Positions 34,613 to 44,931 of a stretch of DNA of 64,000 nucleotides are shown here, piece by piece. How positions within the stretch are numbered: position 1 is the stretch's first letter; each line of letters opens with the position of its first letter. The notes beneath the pieces were generated by a model. The model was not told where the DNA came from and did no database searches. It was given only the letters and a program-made list of their open reading frames with translations. Made by a program: the position numbers and the translations under genes. The stretch comes from Rhodocollybia butyracea. Taxonomy: Eukaryota; Basidiomycota; Agaricomycetes; Agaricales; Omphalotaceae. Where the stretch lies: NCBI GenBank assembly GCA_015501585.1, contig JADNRY010000100.1, positions 141,314 through 205,313 on the forward strand, written 5' to 3'.

Positions 34613-34963
34613 ACATCAGTCAAAATGATTGTCCTAATTTTGGGCACTCTAAATGATTGGCCTCAATTATAGGCAATCTAAATGATTGTCTTGATTTAGG
34701 TGCTCTAATTGATTGTTTCCTCAAGGCAATCCAAATGATTGTTTTAATTGGGCACTCTAAATGATGGTATGCTCAGATCAATCTAAATGATTGTCCTTAA
34801 ATAGTAGGCAATCTAAATGATTGTCTTAATTTTGGACACTCTAAATGATTGTTTGCTCAAGACAATCAAAGTGAGTGTTTGGCAAAAAAACATCTATATG
34901 ATTGTTTTTTCAAAAAATGATTGTCTCAGACAATCAAATTCATTGTTTTTACTTCCCGTAGTG
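34613..34963. repeat. Right subterminal TGATTGTC repeats
   Basis: About ten copies of CTAAATGATTGTC lead into the right TIR. Confidence 0.8.
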
Positions 34964-35024
34964 CTACATAGTTAACCAATCAGTCGTTGCCAGGTGATGT
35001 TGAGGATGATGACCTCAAGATGAG

Positions 35025-35030
35025 TATATA
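35025..35030 (+). promoter_or_regulatory. TATATA box of the 35.1-kb gene
   Basis: GAGTATATAGGG is about 95 bp before the ATG. The equivalents at 43388-43393 and 53032-53037 keep position and sequence in the two sister genes, and all three share a GCCCCACC-like stretch (TTTCGCCCCACC) further down. Confidence 0.55.
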
Positions 35031-35124
35031 GGGCCTTGGGCAGTCCTACGATATCCTTGTCATGTTTCGCCCCACCGCACTCAGTGTTTGACATTTTTAT
35101 TCTTCATATTTTGGCACGTACCAC

Positions 35125-36285
35125 ATGGCGAAGCTTGATGTCAATGAGGCGGAGAATAAGCGAGGTCAGTTTATCCATCCGAATTCGCTAATTTCGTCCC
35201 TTGTGCCTAATGAGGCTACCACAGGGTTTGCTCCAGAAGGAGTCAAATATATTGGCCTGCGGCCTAGTAGTATTAATCCAGTCTTAATGTTCGTAGATCT
35301 CCCATTCTTGTTTATAAAAGTTCGGACAGTTCATTAACATTGTCCATACTACTCTTTCCAGCGATTCATTCGGCAAGTCATCCTCGACCTCACCAGATAC
35401 CAGGTTTGTCAAACTCACCTTTCTGACTCTTCGCAAACTAATATTCCTTCCCTACCTGGTAGTATTCCACCCCCTACAGCCCCTTCGGCAAGCATACCAC
35501 TTTCAATGTCTGTAGATCTCCCATTCTCATAAAAGTTCCGAGTCCTGACAGTTCATTGCCCATAAGTACCACCGGTCCTTTCCGCATCACTACTACTATT
35601 CCCTTCCCCAGCAGTACTACTAGTCTTTTTCCCAGCAGTACTGCTAGTCCTGTCCCAAGCACATCAGCTCCAACCACGAGGTTTGTCAAACCCATCTTTC
35701 TGTTCTTCCAAATTGCAAACCAATCTCTCTCCCTTTCTCAGTGCTATTGCCCCCGCCTCAGATACCCCCACAAATGTACACACGAGCCGTTCCGCAGGGC
35801 CTATCGCAGGAGCTGTGATAGGATCGATACTTGTCCTTGCCATGGGCATTACCGTCTTCATCTGTATGTTTCGACGTCGACGCGGACGTCGGCATCGACA
35901 AATGGAGGCACGCCGTGTCTCTCCTTTACAACCAGCAGCCCACGCAGACGCCGATTTGAACACTGTTTTGATTCTGGATCCCAGTGGAGAGAAGGGCCAC
36001 CATAGGGGTGACAGTATCTTACCCATAACCAAGCCTCTGGCCCATGCCGGGCCAACATCCACTTCTGAATCCCCCCAGCCAGACCTTCCTCCAAATCTTC
36101 CCGAGTCACATCTTATTCCAGCCTCGACTCAAATTCAGGATGGCAGTGATGTACGAGCTCAGGTGGTACAAATGGGGTTTACAATTGGCAGGATTGTAGA
36201 GCAGATACGGCGTCTCGAATCCCAGCTTGTCATAACAGGGGATGGGGATTCCTATACACCTCCCCCAACATACATATCTTCATGA
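35125..36285 (+). CDS. S/T-rich single-pass membrane protein with PPxY tail (copy 1)
   Basis: Five exons (35125-35288, 35362-35403, 35463-35507, 35567-35680, 35742-36285) join to 302 residues; every intron is phase 2. Order: a short N-terminus starting MAKLDV without a clear signal peptide, an S/T/P-rich stretch to about residue 140, one membrane span at 143-165 (GAVIGSILVLAMGITVFICM), a basic stop-transfer RRRRGRR, and a cytosolic tail with a short amphipathic heptad (IRRLESQL) and PPPTY. PPxY motifs bind WW-domain ubiquitin ligases of the Nedd4/Rsp5 type. The layout is common in agaricomycetes and resembles Mid2/WSC-type wall sensors, but no sensor domain is seen. This copy looks intact. 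Confidence 0.8.
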
Positions 36286-37822
36286 AACAACAAAATATAA
36301 TATGTATTTTCTGGCAGGCAACAGGTTTGGCTATGATCTTGCAGCTGAGGTTCCAATTCTTGTTTTCACCTCTCCCCTCAAATTATCATAAATTAAGCCA
36401 GGATTTTTGCAATTTTCCTGTCCAAAATGACTAGTAGGTCCGTATCTCAGATCGTGTACTCACTATTTAAAACAAAGAGTTGCTGATGATAAGATTATCC
36501 CATATCCGTGTATGATAGTTGGTTGGAAAGAGTGTGTTCAGAGTAGAAGTTGATAATATTGTGCAGAGCTCCAAGGAGCTTATATATCTACAGTAATGAG
36601 AAGTATCTACAAGACTTGTGTATTCTATGTAAGTACAACTAATAAGTTTATACGAAGCTTGTAGCCGAAGTTCCGGAGTTGTATAATATGATGTCAGGGT
36701 CAAAGCGTTACATACGACGCTACGTGTATTTACAGCATTAGAGGTGTCAGCGAATTCAGGCTACAGGCTAAGAAATGGTAAGCCTTGTTTCCCATTTCTA
36801 GTTTAGATATGAACTCACCGATTGGTGTGATGAATTAGTAGGGAGCTTTTGAACGTCCCTAGTGTTTGTAGTTGCATAGCTGGAATATCATTACCCCAGA
36901 CACTGCTACATTGGGCATGACCAGGTGTTCAAGCGCATTAATGCCATTACACATGGACCACAGGAGCCGTCGTCGACATGCTGATGCATTGATTATTACA
37001 ATTATACCAGGTAGCGACTGCCTATCCAACTGCCACGACCACTGCCTCAAAGGCAGTCAGAACTTAACTGCCATGGCTCTTGCCCCGGTGTACCAAAAAG
37101 GAGGAGGAAGATGCCGGATATGTGAACACCTTAGCGCTCAGCGATACACAGGTGACCAAACGCGTGTCTTTTTATCGCGCCCTCACAAAGACTTTCCACT
37201 TTCGTCCGAAGTTTTCCGAGGTCCATGACCTCCTTACATTGACAATGGGCGGACAAGCTTTAGCTGAGTGAAACTGGAGAACACATCGAGCTTTTATAGA
37301 ACAAGACACGGTTATCTCTGGAACAAATTATGTTCAGAGCCCATCTAGACGAACATGAACACTGGTACAGAGCAACACTATATATATGCTTCTTAACTTA
37401 AATGGTGTGGTTCGCCAAGGCACAAAGTACTTCAAACGTTCTCTGTTGGATCAGCTTCGGTAGAGGGAGCCAAAGCTAGAAATATCAACGGGGATTGTGA
37501 CCGCGTGCCCTCTGGGTGACGAATGAAGGGTAGACCCCCGGTTCATTCGTTACTTATTTAGTCGTTTATTTGGTTAGCTGGCTGAAAGAGTGATTTAAAG
37601 ATGGAGAAACTCGGACCGAACATAGTTTTAAGAGACGTGCCGATCCATGTGAAAATCATTTATACAAGTACAACTGTCAACTTGAACACTATTGGGTTAA
37701 CCAAAACTGATAGCCTTTCGAACCTTCGTCCCCCTCTGAGTCTAATCTAAAGCGATAGAGCAGTAAGAATTAGTAGATGTTTGTGGTAGAGAGGAATCCA
37801 CTGACAGCATGGTGCTACTGCT
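36286..37822. other. Interval with no firm gene
   Basis: A plus-strand stretch at 36872-37271 has two overlapping open frames (one ending RPKFSEVHDLLTLTMGGQALAE) with some coding flavour, but I find no splice model or family. From about 37350 the sequence is shared with 57914 onward, the start of a duplicated block. Confidence 0.35.
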
Positions 37823-38273
37823 TCAGTTAGAGGCACAGGTAAAACTGTTGGCCTTGTTGGAGAAACCAACAACCGCAAGGTCGTTGATAGTTCCATTAAT
37901 CAACTGTGAGGAGCCAGTGCAGGCCGTACCACTATAATTATTTGGCACAGAGTCAGAAATAACCCCAAAGACTTCAAATACATATTGTTACTCACGTGAA
38001 AAATGTACAGAGAATACCGGACGCGGTCGCAACGCTCTCGACATCGTTTGTCTGTCCAGTGAGACCGAGGCTGGTGCAACCCACAGGCAACGTGGTACCC
38101 GTGAATTGACGACAGGACACCAAATTGGTCTGGCTGCAAGCCAAGACGATATTGATAGCATCGGGAGAATTGACGATATCGGGCCCTTCAGCTGCGACCG
38201 ACTTGGGTACCAACACTACAGATGAAACCAGAGCGGCATTAAGGAGGGCAAAGAGAGCAATGGACTTGAACAT
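37823..38273 (-). CDS. Small secreted six-cysteine protein (copy 1)
   Basis: Two exons (38273-37996 and 37931-37823) with a 64-bp phase-2 intron (GTGAGT...TTATAG) give 128 residues. The N-terminus MFKSIALFALLNAALVSS is a signal peptide. The mature part has six cysteines, near residues 46, 54, 66, 89, 98 and 125, enough for three disulphides, and ends KANSFTCASN. Two N-glycosylation-type motifs or so are possible (INGT-IND region). I do not recognise a named family; the pattern is that of small secreted proteins of basidiomycetes. A sister copy lies at 58.3-58.8 kb. Confidence 0.85.
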
Positions 38274-38350
38274 GGTGAAAGAGTATGAGTTCTTAAAGGC
38301 AAAGCTGGTTGACTAGCTTAAGCTGGGGTGTAAGAGGGATATGCATTGAG

Positions 38351-38358
38351 CTTTTATA
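38351..38358 (-). promoter_or_regulatory. TATA box of secreted-protein gene copy 1
   Basis: TATAAAAG on the minus strand, about 78 bp before the ATG. The same motif at the same distance precedes copy 2 (58877-58884). Confidence 0.6.
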
Positions 38359-39190
38359 CGGTCTTGTCGGAAGCAAATTACGGTCAGGATCTGGTTATTC
38401 AACCGGCATGCGTAATAAGTAGTTACCTCTACAATGGCATTTGGATGGCCGTATGTTAGTTAATGAAATCATTCAGCATAGGATTCCATCCAAGCGAGTA
38501 GAAGTATCGATCGTTCCATGCGTGTGTTCTGAGCACAAGCACCAGAATCAGAACGCGGGAAATGAAAAATAGAGCGTACCTGTTTTACTAAAGTCCAGAA
38601 CGGTTCACTGTTGTCACGCGGCAAACCGGTCACAATCAGCCGATGGCCACTGACCCTCGCTGACCACTCTCTATTTTGTAGTCCTTAGTACAATTCAACC
38701 TAATGACGCTCAATGATATTTAATGACCTTCACAGAACGTTGTAAGAGACCACCAATCCCAATCAGTAACATACTAGTTCAAACTCGCTTTTTTGACTAT
38801 TCTTTGATATGTGTGATGAGCACGAAAGTCTCTTCCATATCTTCAATTACACCCCTCTGGGACCATACCATCTCAATAAGTAACAGGCTCATTGGACTCT
38901 TAGGGCTGCAATAGATGTGACTGGTCAAACTGATCATCAACGGTCACCTCTGGCAGTAGATTACATGCAAATAAGAATATCTATGGGCTGAACTTGCTTC
39001 ACTGGTACGTCTCAGTTGATTATCTTTCTGATTCTGGGCTCTAACCCTTGAGCAAGTGTACTTCCCAAGAAGAAGTTCCTCATTAGAGTCCGACGCCACT
39101 GTTCAATTACATACTACTGGTTCAAACCCAAACCAGATCTCCCATTTTGGTGCTTAACAGCATCCCGTACTATCACAACATCCTATGGCC
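38359..39190. other. Duplicated intergenic sequence
   Basis: Shared with 58.9-59.9 kb with scattered indels, among them a duplicated GGATTCCATCCAAGCGAGTA in the second copy. No gene seen. Confidence 0.5.
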
Positions 39191-39192
39191 TC

Positions 39193-39625
39193 CTATTGAC
39201 GAACTTCAACCATGAGGTGAATCTGAGAGATTTGTAGGATACGCCTTGATCTGGTCCAAATCCATTTGTTCTCGCCGACACTGAATTTCAGGGATATCCA
39301 GTCTTCGTCCCAGTCAGTGCCAATGGTCTTTGCGAGATACAAGAAGTCGTTATTCGGTTGGGATGTCAATGAAATCGTAAGATGTTGTTGTTCCGAACTG
39401 GTGCTCGCAATGATGAAAACCATACGCGTCTTTTCATGTATCTTCGTGCTGTTGATTAAAAGGAAGTGTACTACGTACCATTGGAGGATGTAATACGGGG
39501 GGAATACACAGGCCTTTAGTTTCATGCAAACCACCTGGTGATTTCGCATATAGCACAAACCAAGCAGTGTGTCGGAAGCTGCCAAAAGACTTGGACACTC
39601 GAGCTTGGATCAGCTCAGTACTCAT
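39193..39625 (-). CDS. Hypothetical protein (copy 1), exon structure unclear
   Basis: A minus-strand open stretch contains SFGSFRHTAWFVLYAKSP, then MVFIIASTSSEQQHLTISLT and DWDEDWISLKFSVGENKWIW, ending at 39193. The two parts lie in different frames and would need an intron near 39490-39540. The alternating pattern suggests a beta-rich fold. No family is recognised. The paralogue near 59.96-60.38 kb keeps the start of the second part but is frameshifted. Confidence 0.4.
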
Positions 39626-39812
39626 ACATATATTCTAACATACCTCAGCCTCCTTGGTTTTTTGAACGCAAAAACACACCATGGCCTGCAAATGAAAAAT
39701 GTTGGTCATGCCATTAGGGGGGTTTCATTGGGCTTGTCGCGATGTGATCATTCGGACGGCATTTCGGACGGCATTAATATTTGACGCATTGGGAGCCCTT
39801 CAAACAAACCCC

Positions 39813-40046
39813 TCAAGTTATCCATAGGACAGACACCACAAAGGAGTACCTGTCGTCAGTCCTTTCGCAATAGCAGTATCTATTTTTGCTTTGTCCGACT
39901 TCGTCGCCGCCAGCTGGTTCAACATAGGTATTCAATTCAAAGATAAATTTTTTTGTGCAAGTGGTAGCGAAAATTGTTGCCAGAATAGCCTTCAAAAGGG
40001 TTACGAGAAAGATCAGAGAGGCAGGAATAAGTGCTCCGTGAAGCAT
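39813..40046 (-). pseudogene. Membrane-protein fragment (copy 1)
   Basis: It translates to LIPASLIFLVTLLKAILATI, a hydrophobic segment, then KFIFELNTYVEPAGGDEVGQ. The paralogue at 61539-61357 has an extra residue or so in the hydrophobic stretch (KTIAILATIFATT). I cannot tell which gene it belonged to. Confidence 0.35.
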
Positions 40047-40096
40047 CTAAAGGCAATGACAAAAGGTGGCGGAGATATAGGTATCTGACTCAAATC

Positions 40097-40595
40097 TTAT
40101 TCTTTGTCAGCGGACTGAAGAGCCTGCAGGACATGCTCGCGACGCAACCATTTCTCTAGGGAGTAAAATACCAGGCGAGGACCCCAAATATAGCCACAGC
40201 ACCAAAGGTAACGCTGGCCTAGGTGCATGTCAGAGATCAGAGATCAGATAGAGTCTACACAAAATTAAATGACTCGGCATCGACAGGGAAAAAGAAAGGC
40301 AATATCATGACCTAGAGGCAAGTATGAGGTCAGGTGCATGTACATAGATTATACACAGAGCACTTATAGCAAAGATAAGGCCACTGAACAAGAACGTGCA
40401 GACGTAGAAGCGCTTCGCAAAATGTCCTAAGAGGAAATGCGATGATTGGAAATGGTCAAGCGTCCTCGTATACTGGAGGAGTGCTATAAGACCACGAGGA
40501 GACATTGTAGGTACACCGGCCGCAGACACTAAAGAAGTAAAAGCAACTGCGCTGGGAAGAATCGTGCACAACATGAGAGCGCTGAAAATGTACAA
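40097..40595 (-). pseudogene. C-terminal part of an amino-acid permease (copy 1)
   Basis: APC-family permeases move amino acids across the plasma membrane. The minus strand gives PRGLIALLQYTRTLDHFQSS, HFLLGHFAKRFYVCTFLFSG, then after an intron region VTFGAVAIFGVLAWYFTP and EKWLRREHVLQALQSADKE. This is the typical last-helix and tail order of fungal GABA/amino-acid permeases. One base is missing between YFTP and EKW compared with the paralogue, so the frame breaks. Upstream exons are absent: a truncated pseudogene. Confidence 0.65.
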
Positions 40596-40990
40596 CAGTC
40601 ACCGGTGACAGCATTTTTCGGCTGACCTTCAGTTCCTATCCAACCGGACATTGGAAGTACACCGACACTAGGCGTGAGGCAGCGACAATCGCTACACTGG
40701 TGTTCTGTGAGGTGAATTATAAAGTGATCGAAACCAAGAACAGCTCGAACGTACGAGAATCAAATCGATTACATTATCGAATGGAAAGCGGCGGAAGAAT
40801 CAGGAGAGGTACAATATAACCCACTGAAATTTTTCAGTGATATACCACGTTAACCTCCCTCATGTACTTCCTTCAGTTGCTCAAGCAGTTTGGACTACGA
40901 GAGGGACGCGCAACACTCCTGCAAGGAGTCGACTGTAGTCAAAATGCTTTTTCGCGCCCTAACTATACAAATGATTGTTGAACCTGAGTT

Positions 40991-41209
40991 ATGCAAAATG
41001 CAAAGAAAGAGAATGAACTTTCTGGTCTTACGGTTCACCCCCGGCATGTGTTGATCACAGCTGAGTCTCAAGGAATCAACATCGATTCTGGCGCGCCGAG
41101 CACTGATTACAGAAGAGCGTTTTGGTCAGACTCCACAGGAGCGACGGGTAAGTCAAGTTATGTAGATTCAAAGAGGTGTAAGAAATGCGGAGAAACTAAA
41201 GAAATGTAG
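40991..41209 (+). pseudogene. Small CxxC protein gene, copy 1, nonsense
   Basis: ATG at 40991 gives MQNAKKENELSGLTVHPRHV, later FWSDSTGATGK and KRCKKCGETKEM, then a TAG where the sister copy has TGG (EVWILG). Beyond the stop the second cysteine pair (LCEDC) is still encoded. Two CxxC pairs could bind zinc. It overlaps, on the opposite strand, the decayed end of an antiporter copy, so it may not be a true gene. Confidence 0.35.
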
Positions 41210-41289
41210 ATTCTTGGGTTTATCAATGGGCTCTGTGAGGATTGCCAAATTTGATATAAAACTCAGAGAATTCCCTTTCTGTTATGCTT

Positions 41290-42707
41290 CATACTGCTAG
41301 CACAGGTAGGACATCCAAGCGGGGGGAGATCAACGAGAACGGATGTGCGACTTCACCCATCTTCTCCAGAAAGTACCATGGGGAAATGCAACCACCGCAG
41401 GGATTTGGAGAAGACAGACTTGGTGGGCGTTAGCGGAGCCGATTTCCATGCTAAAAGGTGGGAGGAAGGGGAGGGGGAAGGAAGGAAGGGAGATACGAGG
41501 TCAGTACAGTTCCGAAACAAGGAGACCCACCTCAACGCAATATTGATATTCCCATTCATAGCAAACGAAATCGCATTCATAAACTCCGTCGTGTTCAGAA
41601 CCAGCGCTAACACTCAAAAAAACTTTTTCATCCAGCCCCGAGTCACCTAGATGATATCGATCACTTCAACGAGGATTTCTGAAAAACCAAAAGACAAGAA
41701 CAAAAAAACACGGCGGATCGCATCAGCTCAAAGCGTTAGTCGAAAGAAGATAATAAGTAAATAAGACGAACAAACAACATACCAGTGATAACAACATACA
41801 ACGCCGTACACCCACAAAGCTCTCCTACTATTGCTGCTCTATCTCCGGCTCCTGCGACGACGTGGCTTCCAGCATTAGGGGCGGCAGATGTACGTGTAGG
41901 CAGGGGTATGGCAAGCAGGGAGGAGCATACGAAACAATGCGGTGCTGGAACAGCGGAGACGATGGCCTCGGACTCTTCGAAGTGCGGCGGGATGAGGTTT
42001 GTTGGATGCTTGATGGAATGAATTTGTGGTAGAGAGACTGCGATGATCATAGGATCAGGATAATATTTTCGTTAGCCTTAGACAGGGTGATGAAAAAACA
42101 GAAAAACACGAGATAGAGAGATAAAGGGAAATCTTAGGAGACCAGAAGGGAAAAAATCGACTGACCATCCTATCCCGATAGATAGGCAAGCTACCGCTAC
42201 AGCATTCGAATGAAGGAGCCGTTGAAACGTGTGTGAAAAGAAAAAACCAGAGGCCGATTAGCTAGGACTAGTGGGGCGGAGAGTCGGAAAAGGAGCAACG
42301 TTGTCATTAGTAGAAAGGCAAGGCAAGAGACCACCTAGAACACTCACAAACAACACGGAGGCACAGAAATACATCAAATGCTCTTCAGCCTCACTAAATA
42401 CCCTCACTAAATGCCCTGTCGTCTCTAAAGCCGCGAGCGGTGACACTAGTAGAATTTCTCGTCGAATAGTGTCCGGAGGAAGAAGGCATAAGAATTGGTG
42501 TTGGACAAGTGGCTGTGGCAGAGTAGGATGGCGTGCTCAATGGCGAGACCGAGGAAGTGAAAAAAAGAAATACCCTGGGTGGTGATGTGAAGATGTATCG
42601 ATATCCGCGGTTGACCAGCTCGACTCGAGATTTCGGTGCAGGTGGCTCGGCAGCGTAGGCGTGGAGGACTACCGTTGTCCGTTCAAAGCATCTTCAACGT
42701 TGGACAT
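41290..42707 (-). pseudogene. VNX1/CAX-type cation/H+ antiporter, decayed copy 1
   Basis: Vacuolar antiporters of this family exchange Na+/K+ or Ca2+ for protons. Minus-strand pieces in order: MSNVEDALN (start at 42707), an S/P-rich N-terminal stretch (TSSVSPLSTPSYSATATCPT), LMYFCASVLF, later EILVEVIDIILGDSGW, the hallmark TTEFMNAISFAMNGN and SMEIGSANAHQVCLLQIPAV. The parts are separated by intron-like sequence. One T is missing in the run after QIPAVVAF compared with copy 2. The region between the N-terminus and LMYF that copies 3 and 4 retain is deleted. Not functional as written. Confidence 0.7.
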
Positions 42708-43480
42708 TGTCGTGTAGTGCTAGTCGGCTAGAGCGAACAAAACAAAAATAATTTGTCAACGTAAACAGTGCGCCGCTTCGGCACCGTATCTACCGGCGCT
42801 AATCACGTCATCACGCAAGCGATGAAAATCATTTGTTACTTGATACTGCACTTGAGTTGATAGGATTTCAAAAATTGAACAGAGACCACTAGAGGCCTAA
42901 AAGACAGCGCAATGGACTACACAACGTCGTCTTAAATCCAAAACGAGTACCAATCGCCTACAATCTTTATTGAGGGCAAATCGGGAAGATTGTACACCGC
43001 CCAACTTTCTGATATACCACTGATCTCGAACTCATGGTTCTACCAATCTATCCAAGTACGTGATCTAAGCTCTTAGCTCAGAGCAACCGCCATGGCCCAT
43101 CCACTAAAACCAACAATGGAACACCCATTTTCGCCGTTACGAATCATCTCGACTGATCAATGCATAAAAGAAAAATAAAAATCTAACGGTGTGCGCTTCC
43201 AATCCCCTCAATCCAACTAGTTATTAATTATGCTTTGACTATTGGTACTGCGATAAAGTGCTAGTGCTCTTCTTTCACGGGCCACTCACATTCACCTTGT
43301 CCTCGTCACCCAACTAGGCTCATAGCTCATTGATCAATCGTTGTGAAGGCAGGGTTGATGTTGGGGTGATGATGGTCCCAAGATACGTATATAGTTGAAG
43401 GATGCCCCGATGGTCTCTTCAAGTTTCGCCCCACCACGGTTGTTTGACGCTCTAATTCTTGAGATTTTGGCACCTACACT
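42708..43480. other. Intergenic, partly shared with 52.33-53.13 kb
   Basis: Contains the promoter side of the 43.5-kb gene (TATATA at 43388-43393). Otherwise no gene is seen. Confidence 0.5.
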
Positions 43481-44571
43481 ATGGCGAAGTTTGATGCCAA
43501 TGGGGTGATGTGTAACCATAATCAGCTTATCCGTGCTTTTCCCAAGGAGACATTTCTAGTCTTGAGTGGTAGCGGTATCACAGGGACAGGTTCACATGCG
43601 CCAGATTTCACGGCTCAGCCTGTGGTTGTTCCCAGGCCTATTCCAGATCCTACACCGTCTACATCTTTAATGTTTGTAGATCTCCCATTCTCATTAAAAT
43701 TCTAACAGTTCATTGTCCATAGATTCAAGACTACTAGTTCTTCAGTCACAACAGCTCCAACTACCAGGTTTGTCAAACCCACCTTCTAATTCTTTGCAAA
43801 CCAATTTTTCCTTCTCTGCCTACTAGTGATACTACCTCCGCTCCGCTTTCCACGAGTTCCACTACTTCACTTGAACCACCTCCAACATCGTTCGTAGATC
43901 TCCCATTCTAATAAAAGCTCTGAAAGTTCATTGTCCATAAGTATTACTAGTTCCTCCCGCACATCCGCAATTCCGGCCGCCAGGTTTGTCATACCAGCCT
44001 TTTTGTTCTCCCGAGTTGCCAACCAATCTCCCCTACCTACCTTAATAGTGCTCCTATCCCCGCTCAGGCGCCTCAGCATCCACTGGAAAGTGCCACCATT
44101 AAAGACACACACACTCTTTCCGCGGGGCCCATTGCAGGAGTTGTGATAGGATCAGTGTTAGTCCTTGCTATAGGCATAAGCGTCTCCATCTGTGTGTATC
44201 GCCGACGATATGGACGTCGGCATCAACAAATGGAAGAAGATTGTGTCTCTCCTTTACAACAAACAGCCCACGCAGATGCCGACTCGAACGCTAATCTGGA
44301 TCAGGCTAGTGGAGAAAAGGGCCACCATAACCGCAACAGCACTATGCTCATTCCCAACCTTCAGGCTCCTGAGCCCGAGCTTACATCCATTTCTGAATTC
44401 CTCCAACCGGAATCTTCTCCAAATATTTCTAGTGGGTCACACCTCATTCCATCCCCGGCTCAGATCCAGGAAGATGTCAACCAGGATATCCAAGTTAAGG
44501 TAGTAAGAATGGAGGCTACAATGGGCAGGATGGCAGAGCAGATACGTCATCTTGAATCCCAGCTTGTCTAA
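43481..44571 (+). CDS. S/T-rich membrane protein (copy 2), truncated by LTR
   Basis: Five exons (43481-43671, 43723-43767, 43827-43889, 43942-43983, 44049-44571), all introns phase 2, encode 287 residues. The N-terminus is MAKFDANG; S/T-rich exons follow, then one membrane span (GVVIGSVLVLAIGISVSICV), basic RRRYGRR and a tail ending RHLESQLV. The stop codon TAA is the first three bases of the chromovirus LTR at 44569. The last 16 or so residues of copy 1, with its PPPTY motif, are therefore missing. The frame is otherwise open, so it may still be expressed with a shortened tail. Confidence 0.75.
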
Positions 44572-44905
44572 CGTCGAGCTCTCGAGCTTGGCCTGCTTCC
44601 TCGTACAAAGAGGAGTCGGTGTTGTCGGTTTTCAGCGAGACAGTGTGAAGACTGTTCGGTGTTAAAAAAAAAAAGTGAAAGGCCACTGTATGTAGCCTCA
44701 CTAAATCAGACAGAGTAACAGGAACAAGCTATGATCTTTAGTACGAGCATTAGTATAAGTAAGAGATAAAGATAATAGGAATAGGAACCTTTAGTACAAG
44801 CGTTAGTATAAGTAAGAGATGAAGAAGTAAAGGGAAAATAATATGTAGGTAAGGTCCAAATCCGGACCGGTAGGAAATGAGTCTGTGTAGTATGCCATAC
44901 TTACA
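44569..44905 (-). repeat. 3' LTR of the chromovirus
   Basis: Matches 49679-50025. Contains a run of 12 A, versus 17 in the other LTR, and a repeated TTAGTATAAGTAAGAGAT. Confidence 0.88.
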
Positions 44906-44920
44906 CTCTTCCCCATTTTT
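44906..44920 (-). other. Polypurine tract of the chromovirus
   Basis: On the minus strand AAAAATGGGGAAGAG lies directly before the LTR start TGTAAG. Confidence 0.7.
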
Positions 44921-44931
44921 GAACATTGCTA

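Larger units (their letters stand above)
28179..34963. mobile_element. CACTA-like element or TIR-bounded composite, 6.8 kb
   Basis: The left end is CACTACGGGAAGGAAAAACA and the reverse complement of the right end is CACTACGGGAAGTAAAAACA; matching goes on to about 35 bp. Both ends carry subterminal arrays of AATGATTGTC, as CACTA elements do for transposase binding. No transposase is recognisable inside. CACTA elements make 3-bp target duplications, but here the flanks are TGT and CTA, so the two ends may not have inserted together. Inside are a minisatellite, a hAT-type MITE, one plausible small ORF and dispersed-repeat sequence. Confidence 0.65.

Noticed and set aside
28179..34963. Starship-type giant element or Helitron
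   Set aside because: No tyrosine recombinase (DUF3435) or Rep/helicase gene is present, and perfect CACTA-type TIRs with subterminal arrays argue for a cut-and-paste DNA element.
42258..42585. Plus- and minus-strand ORFs in the antiporter copies as separate genes
   Set aside because: They are exon pieces or antisense shadows of the decayed VNX1/CAX gene, recurring in register in all copies.
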